Below are positions 1-9,584 of a stretch of DNA of 64,000 nt, piece by piece. The notes under the pieces are model-generated. The model worked only from the letters and a program-made list of their open reading frames with translations. It was not told where the DNA came from and did not search any database. The DNA is from Cognatundibacterium griseum (GTDB lineage: Bacteria; Pseudomonadota; Gammaproteobacteria; Burkholderiales; Burkholderiaceae_D), in assembly GCF_014284195.1 (NCBI RefSeq), contig NZ_JACOGC010000006.1, positions 1-64,000 of the forward strand. Direction: 5' to 3'. Both the position numbers and the translations under genes were made by a program. Each line of letters begins with the position of its first letter. Within the stretch, counting starts at the first letter, position 1.

Positions 1-92
1 TTGACTGTTAATTGTTAAAGATCGCTGTCTTGTCTGCTGGCTTTTAGAGCTTGCTGGCGAAGCGTTTTGTTCGTCAGCAGCAGAGAAACGAG
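1..92 (-). other. probable rRNA operon leader (5' part of an rrn transcript)
   Basis: Downstream of the minus-strand promoter the sequence reads GATCTTTAACAATTAACAG at about 5-23. This resembles the boxC/boxA-like antitermination and RNase III processing leader that precedes 16S genes in proteobacteria. The 16S gene itself would lie beyond the left edge and cannot be seen here. The assignment rests on motif recall and the adjoining consensus promoter. A tRNA operon leader is the main alternative. Confidence 0.55.
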
Positions 93-115
93 ATTATGAA
101 CGACTTAACGCACAC

Positions 116-121
116 TGTCAA
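116..121 (-). promoter_or_regulatory. -35 box of a probable rRNA operon promoter
   Basis: Read on the minus strand, a consensus TTGACA lies here, followed after exactly 17 bases by CATAAT (plus-strand 93-98). The -35 starts one base past the stop codon of the hybrid kinase gene. The sequence after the -10 leads into an rRNA-type leader, so I infer an rrn promoter pointing left out of the window. Confidence 0.7.
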
Positions 122-3100
122 CTACCCCTCTTCGCTTTTATTTAATACATTTCCACCTATATCTTCCAAAAGAGCGTTCACAATCTCACCGGCCTGAACA
201 AAATCAAACTCTTCGATCGCTCTCTTTAACGCAGATGCCTTGTCAGGAAAGGCTCGCTCAAAAGACGAAGCCAATTCAAAATATGACTCCTCTGCATCAA
301 GATCATCTGCCACCAATTGTTTTTGCAACAAAATCAACCGGTCCTGAAAATCATCGGGTAAAGCGGAATTATCTTCTCCCAAGTCAATCATATCTCCCAA
401 AGCTAACCTGATTGCGTTACATACTTCGGATAACTCCTCGTCCAGATCACTAACCCCGGCAGCTTCAGGATTAATTTCCATATCCAAATTCTGGCCAATC
501 CATCGCTCAATTTTTTCGGCCAACTCACTCAGCCGGCCAAATCCAATCATGCCGCTCACACCTTTCAATGTGTGCGCTCGTCGCTTGGCATCCACATTCT
601 GTCTTGCTTTCAGCTCCGATCTGAGACTGACAGCATCCCCTCCGTGATCCTGAGCAAAAGATTGGAGTAAATGATTTAATTTTTCAACATTGTTTCTGAC
701 GGACCGTAGCCCCTCTTCAAGACGTAAGTTTTTAATTGCCTGCATCTTTTTCAGAATATCTACTTCACGCAAAGAGAAGGATTTATCTGTAAGGATAGTT
801 ACACCACCTTTGACTGCGGCCGGCAACCATTTAGCGAGAACCTGGCTTAACTGCTGAGGATCAACAGGTTTCGGCACATAATCATCCATGCCCACACTCA
901 ATGCAGCAGCGCGATCTTCCGCAAAAGCATTAGCAGTCATTGCAATGATCGGTATTTTTTTGCAGATATCTATATCTCGGATATGCCGCGTCGCCTCCAG
1001 ACCATCCATTTTAGGCATTTGAATATCCATCAGAATCAGGTCATATTTACCTGCTGCTGCAAGTGCGACAGCCTGCTCTCCATCTTCTGCCAGATCAACC
1101 AGAAAACCCATATCCTTCAGTAGCTCCATCGCGACTTCCTGATTCATCTGATTGTCTTCAACAAGCAGCAAATGGTGTCCTGGGACAAACGCCAGCAATT
1201 CATTTTTTTTCTCTGGCACGATAGCAATCCGGTTTTCGCCAGAAACCCGGGCAATGGTGTCGGCCAGCATGGTCGGCAGCACAGGCTTAGGAATAAATGC
1301 AGAAAATAACTGGCTCTCTTTTTCATCCCGAGGACAGCCGCTGCTGCCACTGACCAAAATGCACACTGGCTGTATTCTGAGCGGAAGCCGTCGCAACCGC
1401 TCGCAAGTTTCCGTCCCGGTCAATTCAGGCATTTGCCAGTCAGTGAAAATCATCTGATAGGAGTCCCCCATCGCATCTGCCTGTGCAGCCAACTCCAGAG
1501 CATCTGCTCCGGAAGTTGCCGTGCTGACCCGCGCGCCCAGCGCTCTCAGCATATCAGCAAGCGTTTCTCTCGCATCCTCCATATCATCAATCACCAGAAT
1601 CCGGGTGCGGGGCTGCAATAATTGTGCTCCGGGCCCGGTCAGCTCTTTGCCTTCACCAAATGGCGCTTCAAACCAGAACGTACTGCCTTTACCGTACTCA
1701 CTGCTGACACCAACCCGTCCACCCATTAACTCAGCAAATTTCCGGCAAATTGCCAGCCCCAGTCCTGTTCCGCCATAGGTTCTTGTTGTTGACGCATCCG
1801 CCTGTTGAAAAGCAGCAAATAATTTTGATTGCTGATCATCGGTCAGACCGATTCCCGTATCCCTGACCTCAAATCGCAACCACATCTGTTCTGCATCGCG
1901 CCGGGTCAGCACAGCCCGCAAAATGATGCTGCCTTTTTCTGTAAATTTAACTGCATTGCTGGCGAAATTCAGCAATATTTGCCCAAGGCGGACACTGTCT
2001 CCATATAAAGCAGTTGGCACGTTATTGATTTCTGCAATCATCTCGAGCCCTTTTTCCTCCGCCTTATCCGCAATCAGGGCAAAAACGTTGGAGACCACCC
2101 GTTCCAATTGAAAATCAGTCGGATCGAGCGTCATTCTTCCGGCTTCAATTTTTGAAAAATCAAGAATGTCGTTAATCACTGACAGTAAGTGCATAGCTGC
2201 CGCAGTGACTTTATCCAGCTGTTGCGTCTGACGATCCGATAAAGGGTCGCGGCGAATCAGATGCGCCAATCCAATAATGGCGTTCATCGGGGTTCGGATT
2301 TCATGGCTCATATTCGCGAGAAACGAACTTTTTGCGCGATTGGCACTTTCTGCCATTTCTTTCGCAGCGCGCAACTCCATGGCGACCTGATGCTCTTCGG
2401 TCACATCCTCGACAATACAGATAATGGCCCCCTCAAATACGGAAGTATTGATTCTTGCATTCGTCAGGCGCGCCCAGAAACGGCTGCCATCAAGGCGGAC
2501 CAGTTCCTGTTCCTGCAGGTAATCTTCCTGAATCGGCGAACGCTCATCGATCAGATGCCCGCTCAATGCAAACTGCTCATCACTGGCATACCAGATTCGC
2601 GTGCTCTGATTCAGCATACCTTCACTGGGGTAACCGAATATCTCATCCAGTTTATGGTTGTAGCGTAATATCTTGCGGTCTTTGACAATCACAATGCCAA
2701 CCGTGGCGCAATCAAAAATCACCTGCAATTCTTCATTCGCAGCCACTAACTGCAACGCCTGATCTGCCAGACGCTGCCGGGCTTCTTCTAATTTTGCCGT
2801 GCGCTCCACCACCAGTCGTTCCAGTTCATCCTGATAGCGATGTAATTCGCGTTCAGTCTGTTTGCGCTCGGTAATATCCATCCAGATTGCTGTAAAACAC
2901 TCCTTGCCAGCCAGTTCCAGAGGGCGCATCGAAATCCAGAAATCACGTATTTCGCCAGATTTGGTACGCCGCTGATTCTCAAATTCCATTCCGCCCAAGG
3001 CAATAATTTCCTCCAAATGGCGTTTGGTGACGCGCTTATCACTTTGCGTCTGCAAGTCATATAGCGTCAGCCTGGCGAATTCCTCTCTTGTGTAGCCATG

Positions 3101-4450
3101 AGAATGACAGGCTGCGTCGTTAAAATTGATGAATCCCAAGTCATGATCAATCAGCAAAATACCTATCGGTGCCTGACTCACAATGGCAGCATATTGCTGC
3201 TCTCTTTCGCGCAATGCCTGTTGCGCCATTTCCAGCGCAGTGATATCCCGGCCTATTCCCAAAACCCCCAGTAACTTGCCTTCTGCATCATAAATCCGGG
3301 TCTTGATGGAAACGATCAGTTCCTGATGACCATCTGCAAATGTCCGCCAGTGAGGTGGTAACTCATAAGTGCCGCGCTCTATCGCAATCTTGTCACCGGT
3401 CTGGTACAGCTCAGCTTCCAATTTGGGAAAAACCTCAATATCGGTCAGACCAACCAGTTCCTGCGCCGTTTTTCCTGCCTGCTGCAGAAAGCGATTATTA
3501 AAAATCCGGTATGCACCATTCAGGTCTTTGAACCACACCAGATCAGGCATGCCCTGAATCAGCGCATCCAGATGACTGCGCTCTGACTCCAGTTCGGCCT
3601 GCATGGCATCTCTCTGATAACGTGTGTCTCTGAAAGCCAATACGGCGTCGGCCATATCACCAATCAGCGTTCCTTTCTTTTTGGCAATCGATACAATCTC
3701 CGGGAACAAAGGAATAGTCTGTCCGATTTGTTGAGGGTTCGCCAGATACGACAGACTGGCAGTCAATAAATCAAGACGCTTGGTAAGCCGGATCGCAATC
3801 AGCAGCCAGACACCGATCAGAGCGAAAGTCCCGCCAATACTGATCAAGCGCAGATGCTCACTATAGGTATTCAGATGCTGGCTGGCATCGACACTTTCAT
3901 CCAGCGCATGCTGGCTCAGCACATCGTCAATTGAGTGCAATTGCAATGCGAGATCAACATAATGGACTCCGGCATTCTCAATATAATGACTGGCCAGCAT
4001 CGGGTCTACGGCCACCATATCCGTGCTCTTCAACACAAACTGCTTAAAATCTCCGAAGAAAATGCGTGTTTTTAATAACTTATCGCCGATCAGAGATTTC
4101 TCTGAAAAGCGCTCAAATTTTTCCAGTCTGTGTTCCAGTCCATCAAATTTATCGACAATCTCGCTATGAAGGCGATGCACATCCGCATCACTGATACTGC
4201 CCGCCTTGCTATGTGTTAAAGCCAGCATCAGATCGCGCTGAATAATCAATGATTGCAAACTGATCGCAGATGCTTCTGCCGCAGTTTCGAGATAAATCCG
4301 TTCATTTTCATCGACATCCGCCCGCATTTGCTGAACCCGTATTTCAGTCCAATAACTGAATACAGCGGCACACAACAATGCCAGCGCGACAGGCACGAAA
4401 AATAAAATCAGAAACCGGACTCTTTTGAAGTAATTACGATCTGAATCCAT
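122..4450 (-). CDS. hybrid sensor histidine kinase, three PAS domains, two receivers, Hpt
   Basis: A 1442-aa membrane-bound multistep phosphorelay kinase of the BarA/ArcB architecture. Visible in order: TM1 (about 12-34), an extracytoplasmic helical sensor (35-200), TM2 (about 203-221), PAS at about 290-405, PAS at about 412-530, a coiled coil, PAS at about 570-685, HisKA with SHEIRTPMN and phospho-His H716, and HATPase with N-box (about 823-835) and DTGIGL / GGTGLGLAI glycine boxes. Receiver 1 is at about 950-1070 (D1004), receiver 2 at about 1092-1210 (D1142), and the C-terminal Hpt has AHTLKG (H1293). It lies 130 bp behind the HD-GYP regulator on the same strand and is probably co-transcribed with it. 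The signal it senses is unknown. Confidence 0.93.
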   Translation of the reverse strand: MDSDRNYFKRVRFLILFFVPVALALLCAAVFSYWTEIRVQQMRADVDENERIYLETAAEASAISLQSLIIQRDLMLALTHSKAGSISDADVHRLHSEIVDKFDGLEHRLEKFERFSEKSLIGDKLLKTRIFFGDFKQFVLKSTDMVAVDPMLASHYIENAGVHYVDLALQLHSIDDVLSQHALDESVDASQHLNTYSEHLRLISIGGTFALIGVWLLIAIRLTKRLDLLTASLSYLANPQQIGQTIPLFPEIVSIAKKKGTLIGDMADAVLAFRDTRYQRDAMQAELESERSHLDALIQGMPDLVWFKDLNGAYRIFNNRFLQQAGKTAQELVGLTDIEVFPKLEAELYQTGDKIAIERGTYELPPHWRTFADGHQELIVSIKTRIYDAEGKLLGVLGIGRDITALEMAQQALREREQQYAAIVSQAPIGILLIDHDLGFINFNDAACHSHGYTREEFARLTLYDLQTQSDKRVTKRHLEEIIALGGMEFENQRRTKSGEIRDFWISMRPLELAGKECFTAIWMDITERKQTERELHRYQDELERLVVERTAKLEEARQRLADQALQLVAANEELQVIFDCATVGIVIVKDRKILRYNHKLDEIFGYPSEGMLNQSTRIWYASDEQFALSGHLIDERSPIQEDYLQEQELVRLDGSRFWARLTNARINTSVFEGAIICIVEDVTEEHQVAMELRAAKEMAESANRAKSSFLANMSHEIRTPMNAIIGLAHLIRRDPLSDRQTQQLDKVTAAAMHLLSVINDILDFSKIEAGRMTLDPTDFQLERVVSNVFALIADKAEEKGLEMIAEINNVPTALYGDSVRLGQILLNFASNAVKFTEKGSIILRAVLTRRDAEQMWLRFEVRDTGIGLTDDQQSKLFAAFQQADASTTRTYGGTGLGLAICRKFAELMGGRVGVSSEYGKGSTFWFEAPFGEGKELTGPGAQLLQPRTRILVIDDMEDARETLADMLRALGARVSTATSGADALELAAQADAMGDSYQMIFTDWQMPELTGTETCERLRRLPLRIQPVCILVSGSSGCPRDEKESQLFSAFIPKPVLPTMLADTIARVSGENRIAIVPEKKNELLAFVPGHHLLLVEDNQMNQEVAMELLKDMGFLVDLAEDGEQAVALAAAGKYDLILMDIQMPKMDGLEATRHIRDIDICKKIPIIAMTANAFAEDRAAALSVGMDDYVPKPVDPQQLSQVLAKWLPAAVKGGVTILTDKSFSLREVDILKKMQAIKNLRLEEGLRSVRNNVEKLNHLLQSFAQDHGGDAVSLRSELKARQNVDAKRRAHTLKGVSGMIGFGRLSELAEKIERWIGQNLDMEINPEAAGVSDLDEELSEVCNAIRLALGDMIDLGEDNSALPDDFQDRLILLQKQLVADDLDAEESYFELASSFERAFPDKASALKRAIEEFDFVQAGEIVNALLEDIGGNVLNKSEEG

Positions 4451-4580
4451 ATCGGAGAATACTTGTTATTTGAGGAGTTGTGCCGCTTCGGTCGTACGGC
4501 ATAACGAGCCGTAAAACACTTCGCTGACCTGAATACAGGCTTGCCGGATCATACGCATAGGGATTTTCCGTTGACAGTCT

Positions 4581-5756
4581 TCACGATGGGCTTACCTGAT
4601 CGGAATAACGTCTGGAAATAAGAATGAATTCATCCTTCAGCACAAGAAACGCACTCACAATATCGGGATCAAAATGTTTACCGCTGCCATCGGTAATGAT
4701 TTGTATCGTATCTTCAAGCGGAAATGCTTCCTTGTAATGACGGCGTGAAATCAGGGCATCAAACACATCCGCCAGTGCCATAAGTCTTGCCGACAGAGGA
4801 ATCTGCTCAGCCTTCAGTCCCTGCGGGTATCCGGTTCCATCCCATTTTTCATGATGACCAACCGCAATTTCACGCGCAGTTTCCAGAAATGCGACCGAGC
4901 TGGAGTGATCATGATGTCCTCCAGCCTCTATGACTTCAGCCTGGATGGCATTGGCTCTGGCGATCGCTTCATCAATCGCATCTGCGCCGATTTGGGCATG
5001 TGTTTTCATGATCACCAGTTCGTCCGGTGTGAGCTTACCGGGCTTGAGCAAGATTGCATCGGGAATCCCCACCTTGCCAATATCATGCAGTGGTGCGGCC
5101 TTCACAATGCGGCGCCGGTATTCTGAAGATGCCAGCTCATCCCTGAATCGTGGCGTATCTTTCAGATAAGCGATCAGCAGTTCGACGTATGCCTGAGTGC
5201 GGTAAAGGTGATTGCCGGTTTCGTTATCGCGTTTTTCCGCCAGTGTGGCAAGCGCAAAGAGACTCAGGTCTTTAATGAGTTCATTTTCGGCCATACGTCG
5301 CCGGACTTCTGCGTCCAGATACACGTTCTGCTGCGCCAGCCGGTCTCTGGCCTGCTTCAGTTCCAGCTGGGCATGTACCCGTGCCAGCAATAGTGCGGGT
5401 TTCACAGGTTTGGTCACGTAATCTACCGCGCCCAGAGAAAGACCATATTCTTCGTCATCATCGGCGCTCAGCGCAGTCACAAAAATAACTGGAATGTGCC
5501 TGACAGCATCCTGGGAGCGCAATATCTGGAGCACCTCATACCCGCTCATCTCAGGCATCATCACATCCAGCAGAATCAGATCCGGTCGTGGGTCGGTATG
5601 CACAATCTGCAATGCCCGCGAGCCCGAATTCGCTACGCGGACACGATAATGAGGTCTCAGAATCTGGCCAATGACTGTCAGATTCTCCTTGGTATCATCA
5701 ACCAGCAAAATGGTTGGCAATTCAGAAACTGGCACAGCGGTCATGGCATTACCCAT
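4581..5756 (-). CDS. response regulator with HD-GYP domain (cyclic di-GMP phosphodiesterase)
   Basis: A 391-aa cytoplasmic two-domain protein. The N-terminal receiver (about 15-130) has the acidic pocket LLVDD and phospho-acceptor D64 in LLDVMMP, with the conserved K in VTKPVKP. The C-terminal domain (about 160-380) carries the HD pair H224-D225 in PLHDIGKVGIP and the signature HHEKWDGTGYP (301-311), so hydrolysis of cyclic di-GMP is expected. It is the first gene of a unit with the three-PAS hybrid kinase, which suggests that this kinase phosphorylates it. The start MGNAMTAV is kept, although the second Met (codon 5) is also possible. Confidence 0.93.
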   Translation of the reverse strand: MGNAMTAVPVSELPTILLVDDTKENLTVIGQILRPHYRVRVANSGSRALQIVHTDPRPDLILLDVMMPEMSGYEVLQILRSQDAVRHIPVIFVTALSADDDEEYGLSLGAVDYVTKPVKPALLLARVHAQLELKQARDRLAQQNVYLDAEVRRRMAENELIKDLSLFALATLAEKRDNETGNHLYRTQAYVELLIAYLKDTPRFRDELASSEYRRRIVKAAPLHDIGKVGIPDAILLKPGKLTPDELVIMKTHAQIGADAIDEAIARANAIQAEVIEAGGHHDHSSSVAFLETAREIAVGHHEKWDGTGYPQGLKAEQIPLSARLMALADVFDALISRRHYKEAFPLEDTIQIITDGSGKHFDPDIVSAFLVLKDEFILISRRYSDQVSPS

Positions 5757-5953
5757 AAAAATCCCTTGTTTGCAAACATCTTTTCAGACTACCCAAACCG
5801 GCGGATGCAGTAATCTGACCGCTCAATTTTATTGCATTAAAGAAACTTCCATTGCTGAATTTATGTGAAATATTATTAGATTTCCGATAAATATGTTTGC
5901 ATTTTTTTATCATGCCGCGCATTCATGCCTGAAAATGAATTTCCCTTTATTCC

Positions 5954-5976
5954 AACGGTAGCAATACCGTTTTTTT
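5954..5976. terminator. short hairpin with T-run, role unclear
   Basis: Perfect 7-bp stem AACGGTA / TACCGTT around a 4-base loop, followed on the plus strand by seven T residues. It sits just past the stop of the LysR gene, but the T-run is on the strand opposite to lysR transcription. It would therefore stop only plus-strand read-through, and no plus-strand gene lies upstream. Confidence 0.35.
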
Positions 5977-5993
5977 CCTGATCAGCGTCAAAC

Positions 5994-6908
5994 TCAAAGC
6001 GTCTCTCTCGAATACGAAATCTGCGCATCATCGTAAATCTCGTAGATCAGCTGAAGCAGATTTTGCAGCTCCGGCGACTGATCTGACATGCGGGCGCTGA
6101 AAATGACCGGTGAAACGGCATGTTTTTCCAGAATATCCAGATAAGTCACATCACTGCGCCGCATTCCCTGCACGCTGGCAGGGACTACCGCGATCCCCTC
6201 ACCGGCAGCAACCAGGCCGATCGCCACCTGCAACTCCCTGACCTCGAACACCTTTTCCGGTTGCAAACCTTTCAGCATAAAAGCAGCCAATACCTGATCA
6301 GCAAAACTCGGACGCGGCGACTTGGGAAAGACAATCAGTTTCTCAGGAACCAGCGCTTTCAGACTGATCGCTTCATGACTGGCTGAAAATGGATGGGACA
6401 CCGGAACGGCGAGCATCAGCCGTTCTTCGCGTAAGACGATGCGGCGGATATTCGGGTCTTCATGTTTGATACGTCCGAATCCGACATCGATGCGCCCTTC
6501 TTTTAAAGCCTGAATCTGCTCCATCGTCGTCATTTCATGCAGGCTGATCTCAATCGCCGGATGCTGGGTGCGGAACAACCTGATAATTCTGGGCAGCATG
6601 CCATACAGGGTGGATGCAACGAATCCCATCGACAGCGTGCGTTCAATCTTCCCGACACGCTGTGTCATCGACTTTACGTCGGCAACCTTGTTCAATATTT
6701 TTTGTGCATGGGCATAAAAAAATTTTCCCGCTTCAGTCAGTCGTAACGGCCGCGATCCCTTTTCAAACAAAATCACCCCCAACTCCTCCTCCAGTTGCTG
6801 TATCTGCCGGCTCAGCGGTGGCTGCGCAATGAATAAGCGCTCAGAAGCACGGGTGAAATTTTTCTCCTCAGCGACAGCGACAAAATAACGCAAATGCCTA
6901 AATTCCAT
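5994..6908 (-). CDS. catR: LysR-type regulator of benzoate/catechol genes (CatR/BenM/CatM type)
   Basis: A 304-aa LysR regulator. The start MEFRHLRYFVAVAEE (6908) is chosen over the ATG 33 bases upstream. The family begins exactly so, and the longer form would run into the operator. The N-terminal winged helix (about 1-60) has FTRASERLFIAQPPLSRQI, and the effector-binding domain (about 90-295) follows. The gene is divergent from catB, as catR, catM and benM usually are, and muconate and/or benzoate are the likely effectors by family knowledge. It is the only regulator in the locus; there is no AraC-type BenR here. The tandem ATAC-N7-GTAT sites in the 102-bp gap should serve both autorepression and catB activation. 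Confidence 0.9.
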   Translation of the reverse strand: MEFRHLRYFVAVAEEKNFTRASERLFIAQPPLSRQIQQLEEELGVILFEKGSRPLRLTEAGKFFYAHAQKILNKVADVKSMTQRVGKIERTLSMGFVASTLYGMLPRIIRLFRTQHPAIEISLHEMTTMEQIQALKEGRIDVGFGRIKHEDPNIRRIVLREERLMLAVPVSHPFSASHEAISLKALVPEKLIVFPKSPRPSFADQVLAAFMLKGLQPEKVFEVRELQVAIGLVAAGEGIAVVPASVQGMRRSDVTYLDILEKHAVSPVIFSARMSDQSPELQNLLQLIYEIYDDAQISYSRETL

Positions 6909-6912
6909 ATCA

Positions 6913-6927
6913 ATACCTAAAAAGTAT
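6913..6927. promoter_or_regulatory. LysR operator site 1 (ATAC-N7-GTAT)
   Basis: The sequence ATACCTAAAAAGTAT is a perfect match to the ATAC-N7-GTAT dyad known for BenM/CatM-type regulators. It begins five bases upstream of the catR start codon, so a bound protein would block catR transcription or its start region. Confidence 0.75.
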
Positions 6928-6934
6928 AGAAACC

Positions 6935-6949
6935 ATACCAAATCAGTGT
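6935..6949. promoter_or_regulatory. LysR operator site 2 (imperfect, ATAC-N7-GTGT)
   Basis: A second half-matching dyad, ATAC then seven bases then GTGT, sits 22 bp (about two helical turns) after site 1. It points toward the catB promoter. A perfect recognition site plus a weaker activation site is the arrangement known for BenM-type promoters. Confidence 0.6.
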
Positions 6950-6978
6950 TGGACGACTAAAAACAAGGGGAATATCTT
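6949..6978 (+). promoter_or_regulatory. candidate catB promoter
   Basis: A weak TTGGAC (6949-6954) and TATCTT (6973-6978) are separated by 18 bases, directly downstream of the second LysR dyad. A poor promoter next to an activator site is what a LysR-activated operon would show. Assigned by eye only. Confidence 0.35.
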
Positions 6979-7010
6979 GCTCATATCCGATTCAATTATA
7001 CGAAATAAAT

Positions 7011-8120
7011 ATGATTCAGCAGATCGAAACCATACTGGTTGATGTACCGACAATACGCCCGCACAAGCTGTCTGTCGCCACGATGAACACACAGACGCTG
7101 GTATTGGTCCGGATTCAATGCGCTGACGGCATCACCGGCTGGGGCGAGGCAACGACCATCGGCGGCCTGAACTATGGAGAAGAAAGCCCGGAGAGTATCA
7201 AGACCAATATTGATACACATATCGCGCCTTTATTGATTGGCATGGAAGCCAGCCAGGTTGCGCAGGCCATGGCAAAAATCCGCAAAATCATCCAGGGCAA
7301 CCGTTTTGCAAAATGTGCGATTGAGACCGCCTTGCTGGATGCACAAGCGCGCCGACTGAATATTCCTTTGAGTGAATTATTGGGTGGCCGGGTGCGCCAG
7401 GCCTTGCCGGTTGCCTGGACGCTGGCCAGCGGCGACACTGCCAAAGATATTGCTGAAGCGGAAAAGATGCTGGAACTGCGCCGTCACCGCATTTTCAAGC
7501 TGAAGATCGGTGCCCGCGCAGTGGCTGACGATGTGGCGCATGTGCTGGCCATCAAAAAAGCATTGGGCGATACCGTCAGTGTCCGGGTGGATGTGAATCA
7601 GGCCTGGAGCGAAATGGATGCCATCAACGGCATCGCAGCACTGGAAGCAGGTGGTATCGATCTGATCGAGCAGCCGGTAAAAGCCCATCAGCACCAGGCA
7701 CTGGCACGCCTCTCCAGCCGTTTTGCCGTTGCCACGATGGCAGATGAAGCCTTGCATGGTCCATTGGATGCGTACCACTTAGCCACCCAGCATGCCGCAG
7801 ATGTCTATGCAGTCAAGATCACCCAATCCGGCGGACTGATTCCCGCCATGCAGGTCGCCACCGTTGCACAACTTGCCGGCATCAGTTTATACGGCGGCAC
7901 CATGTTGGAAGGTGGCATCGGCACCGCCGCCTCAGCCCATGTATTTTCGACCTTTACCGATCTCGCGTATGGCACGGAATTATTTGGCCCCCTGCTCCTG
8001 ACCGAGGAAATTCTGCGCGAGCCGCTGGTTTATCAGGATTTCATGTTGCAAGTGCCGGACACACCGGGACTGGGTGTCGAGCCTGATCTGGAAAAACTCG
8101 ATTTCATGCGCCGCAAATAA
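7011..8120 (+). CDS. catB: muconate cycloisomerase
   Basis: A 369-aa member of the enolase superfamily that converts cis,cis-muconate to muconolactone in the catechol ortho-cleavage pathway. Visible active-site elements are the K-x-K general bases in FKLKIG (about residue 165), metal ligands in RVDVNQAW, the Glu of LIEQPV, and the Asp-Glu of MADEALH. The N-terminal capping domain starts with QQIETILVDVPTIRPHKLS, as in CatB. It is the first gene of the long catabolic unit and divergent from catR. The ribosome binding site in front of 7011 is poor, but the N-terminus matches the family. Confidence 0.95.
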   Translation: MIQQIETILVDVPTIRPHKLSVATMNTQTLVLVRIQCADGITGWGEATTIGGLNYGEESPESIKTNIDTHIAPLLIGMEASQVAQAMAKIRKIIQGNRFAKCAIETALLDAQARRLNIPLSELLGGRVRQALPVAWTLASGDTAKDIAEAEKMLELRRHRIFKLKIGARAVADDVAHVLAIKKALGDTVSVRVDVNQAWSEMDAINGIAALEAGGIDLIEQPVKAHQHQALARLSSRFAVATMADEALHGPLDAYHLATQHAADVYAVKITQSGGLIPAMQVATVAQLAGISLYGGTMLEGGIGTAASAHVFSTFTDLAYGTELFGPLLLTEEILREPLVYQDFMLQVPDTPGLGVEPDLEKLDFMRRK

Positions 8121-8185
8121 TGTCATCAGCGCATTCAACATCTCATTGATTAATAAATATTACTGAATAATACGAGGAGACCACC

Positions 8186-8476
8186 ATGTTATTTCACGTC
8201 AGAATGGACGTCCGGTTACCTGCAGACATGCCGGAACATCAAGCAGCTGAGCTGAAAAAAACAGAAAAAGAAATGGCTCAGTCTTTACAGCAAAACGGCA
8301 AATGGCGTCATCTGTGGCGCATCGCCGGTCAGTACGCCAACATCAGTATTTTTGATGTCGGCAGCATCGATGAATTGCACACCACGATCTCTGCCCTGCC
8401 TTTATTTCCTTACATGCAGATCGAGGTGATGCCTTTATGCCGTCATCCATCCTCCATCAGGACGGACGACCGGTAA
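8186..8476 (+). CDS. catC: muconolactone delta-isomerase
   Basis: A 96-aa protein of the small ferredoxin-like-fold CatC family. It isomerises muconolactone to 3-oxoadipate enol-lactone. Family features seen are MLFHVRMDVRLP at the N-terminus, KWRHLWRIAGQYANISIFDV in the middle, and LHTTISALPLFPYM near the end. Its length is normal for CatC. A clear AGGAG stands before the ATG. It follows catB by 65 bp and precedes catA, giving the common catBCA order. Confidence 0.95.
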   Translation: MLFHVRMDVRLPADMPEHQAAELKKTEKEMAQSLQQNGKWRHLWRIAGQYANISIFDVGSIDELHTTISALPLFPYMQIEVMPLCRHPSSIRTDDR

Positions 8477-8548
8477 GCAACCAGACCTGCACGGAAACAA
8501 TTGCAGTCCACCTTGAAATTCAAAAAATCCTTTCCTCTGGAGACAAAC

Positions 8549-9469
8549 ATGAAACATAGTGAAATTGATGCACTGGTAAAAAGCTGGATCGTTGATGCCG
8601 CAGACCGTCCTGCGAATCCACGCGTACAACAAGTCGTTCTGCGCCTGGTCAGCGATCTGTGCAAAGCCATCGAAGACCTCGATATCCAGCCTTCCGAATT
8701 CTGGAAAGGTCTGGAATATCTGTCTGTTGCAGGCAGCCGCAATGAGTTGGGCTTGTTAACGCCAGGCCTCGGGCTGGAGCGTTTCCTCGATATCCGTGCT
8801 GACGAAGCCGAAGCCAAAGCCGGCCTGACCGGTGGCACGCCACGCACAATCGAAGGCCCGCTGTATGTTGCCGGTGCACCGGAATCCAAAGGTTTCGCAC
8901 GGCTTGACGACGGTACTGAAAGTGCCAATGCAGAAGTTCTGTTCATGCAAGGCACGGTCTATGACGCCCAGGGAAAACCGGTACCGAATGCCAAAGTGGA
9001 AGTCTGGCATGCCAATCTGCTCGGTAACTATTCCTTTTTTGATCAGAGCCAGTCGGCATTCAATCTGCGCCGTTCCATCATCACCGATGAACAGGGCCGC
9101 TATCAGTTCCGCAGCATCGTTCCTATGGGCTACGGCTGCCCACCGGATGGCTCGACACAACAATTGCTGGATCTGTTAGGCCGTCATGGCCGCCGTCCTG
9201 CACACATTCACTTCTTCGTCACTGCCGCCAACCATCGCAAGCTGACCACGCAAATCAATATCGATGGCGATGAGTATCTGTGGGATGACTTTGCCTTTGC
9301 CAGCCGTGAAGGTCTGGTACCGGAAGTCAAACATATCGCCGACGCCGCACAACTGGCTGCCAAAGGAGTCAGCGCACCGTTTGCATCCATCGATTTCGAC
9401 TTCCATCTGTATGCCGAAAACACGGCAGCGCCAGCAGCGGAAGTTGAGCGGGCACGCGCCGCAGCATAA
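8549..9469 (+). CDS. catA: catechol 1,2-dioxygenase
   Basis: A 306-aa intradiol ring-cleaving non-heme Fe(III) enzyme that opens catechol to cis,cis-muconate. The helical N-terminal linker domain starts at MKHSEIDALVKSW, and the catalytic beta-sandwich follows. Likely iron ligands are the Tyr of LLGNYSFF, the Tyr of MGYGCPP, and the two His of RRPAHIHFF. The start at 8549 is chosen because a CTGGAG box lies 7-12 bases upstream and the family begins there; an in-frame extension upstream to 8501 is unlikely. It is the last gene of the catBCA part, 115 bp ahead of benA. Confidence 0.95.
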   Translation: MKHSEIDALVKSWIVDAADRPANPRVQQVVLRLVSDLCKAIEDLDIQPSEFWKGLEYLSVAGSRNELGLLTPGLGLERFLDIRADEAEAKAGLTGGTPRTIEGPLYVAGAPESKGFARLDDGTESANAEVLFMQGTVYDAQGKPVPNAKVEVWHANLLGNYSFFDQSQSAFNLRRSIITDEQGRYQFRSIVPMGYGCPPDGSTQQLLDLLGRHGRRPAHIHFFVTAANHRKLTTQINIDGDEYLWDDFAFASREGLVPEVKHIADAAQLAAKGVSAPFASIDFDFHLYAENTAAPAAEVERARAAA

Positions 9470-9495
9470 ACCTGCAGCAGCTTCGTAACAGCTCA

Positions 9496-9524
9496 CAGGT
9501 CAATGCCAGCACGGGATTGACCTG
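9496..9524. promoter_or_regulatory. inverted repeat between catA and benA
   Basis: Perfect 9-bp arms CAGGTCAAT / ATTGACCTG around an 11-base centre. There is no T-run after it, so it does not look like an intrinsic terminator. It could be an operator for a second regulator or an mRNA processing hairpin that separates cat and ben expression. Confidence 0.45.
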
Positions 9525-9532
9525 CCAAGAAA

Positions 9533-9557
9533 GATAGCGTTGCATGCAATAGCTATC
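9533..9557. repeat. imperfect palindrome upstream of benA
   Basis: Arms GATAGC / GCTATC enclose a 10-bp perfect palindrome TTGCATGCAA that is off-centre by one base. It sits 28 bp before the benA start and may act as an mRNA hairpin or a protein site. Confidence 0.3.
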
Positions 9558-9584
9558 CGGGACTCACACATACTGAGAGACGCC

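Noticed and set aside
6909-6941. Longer catR beginning at the upstream ATG
   Set aside because: The extra 11 residues are not family-like and would place the LysR operator inside the coding sequence.
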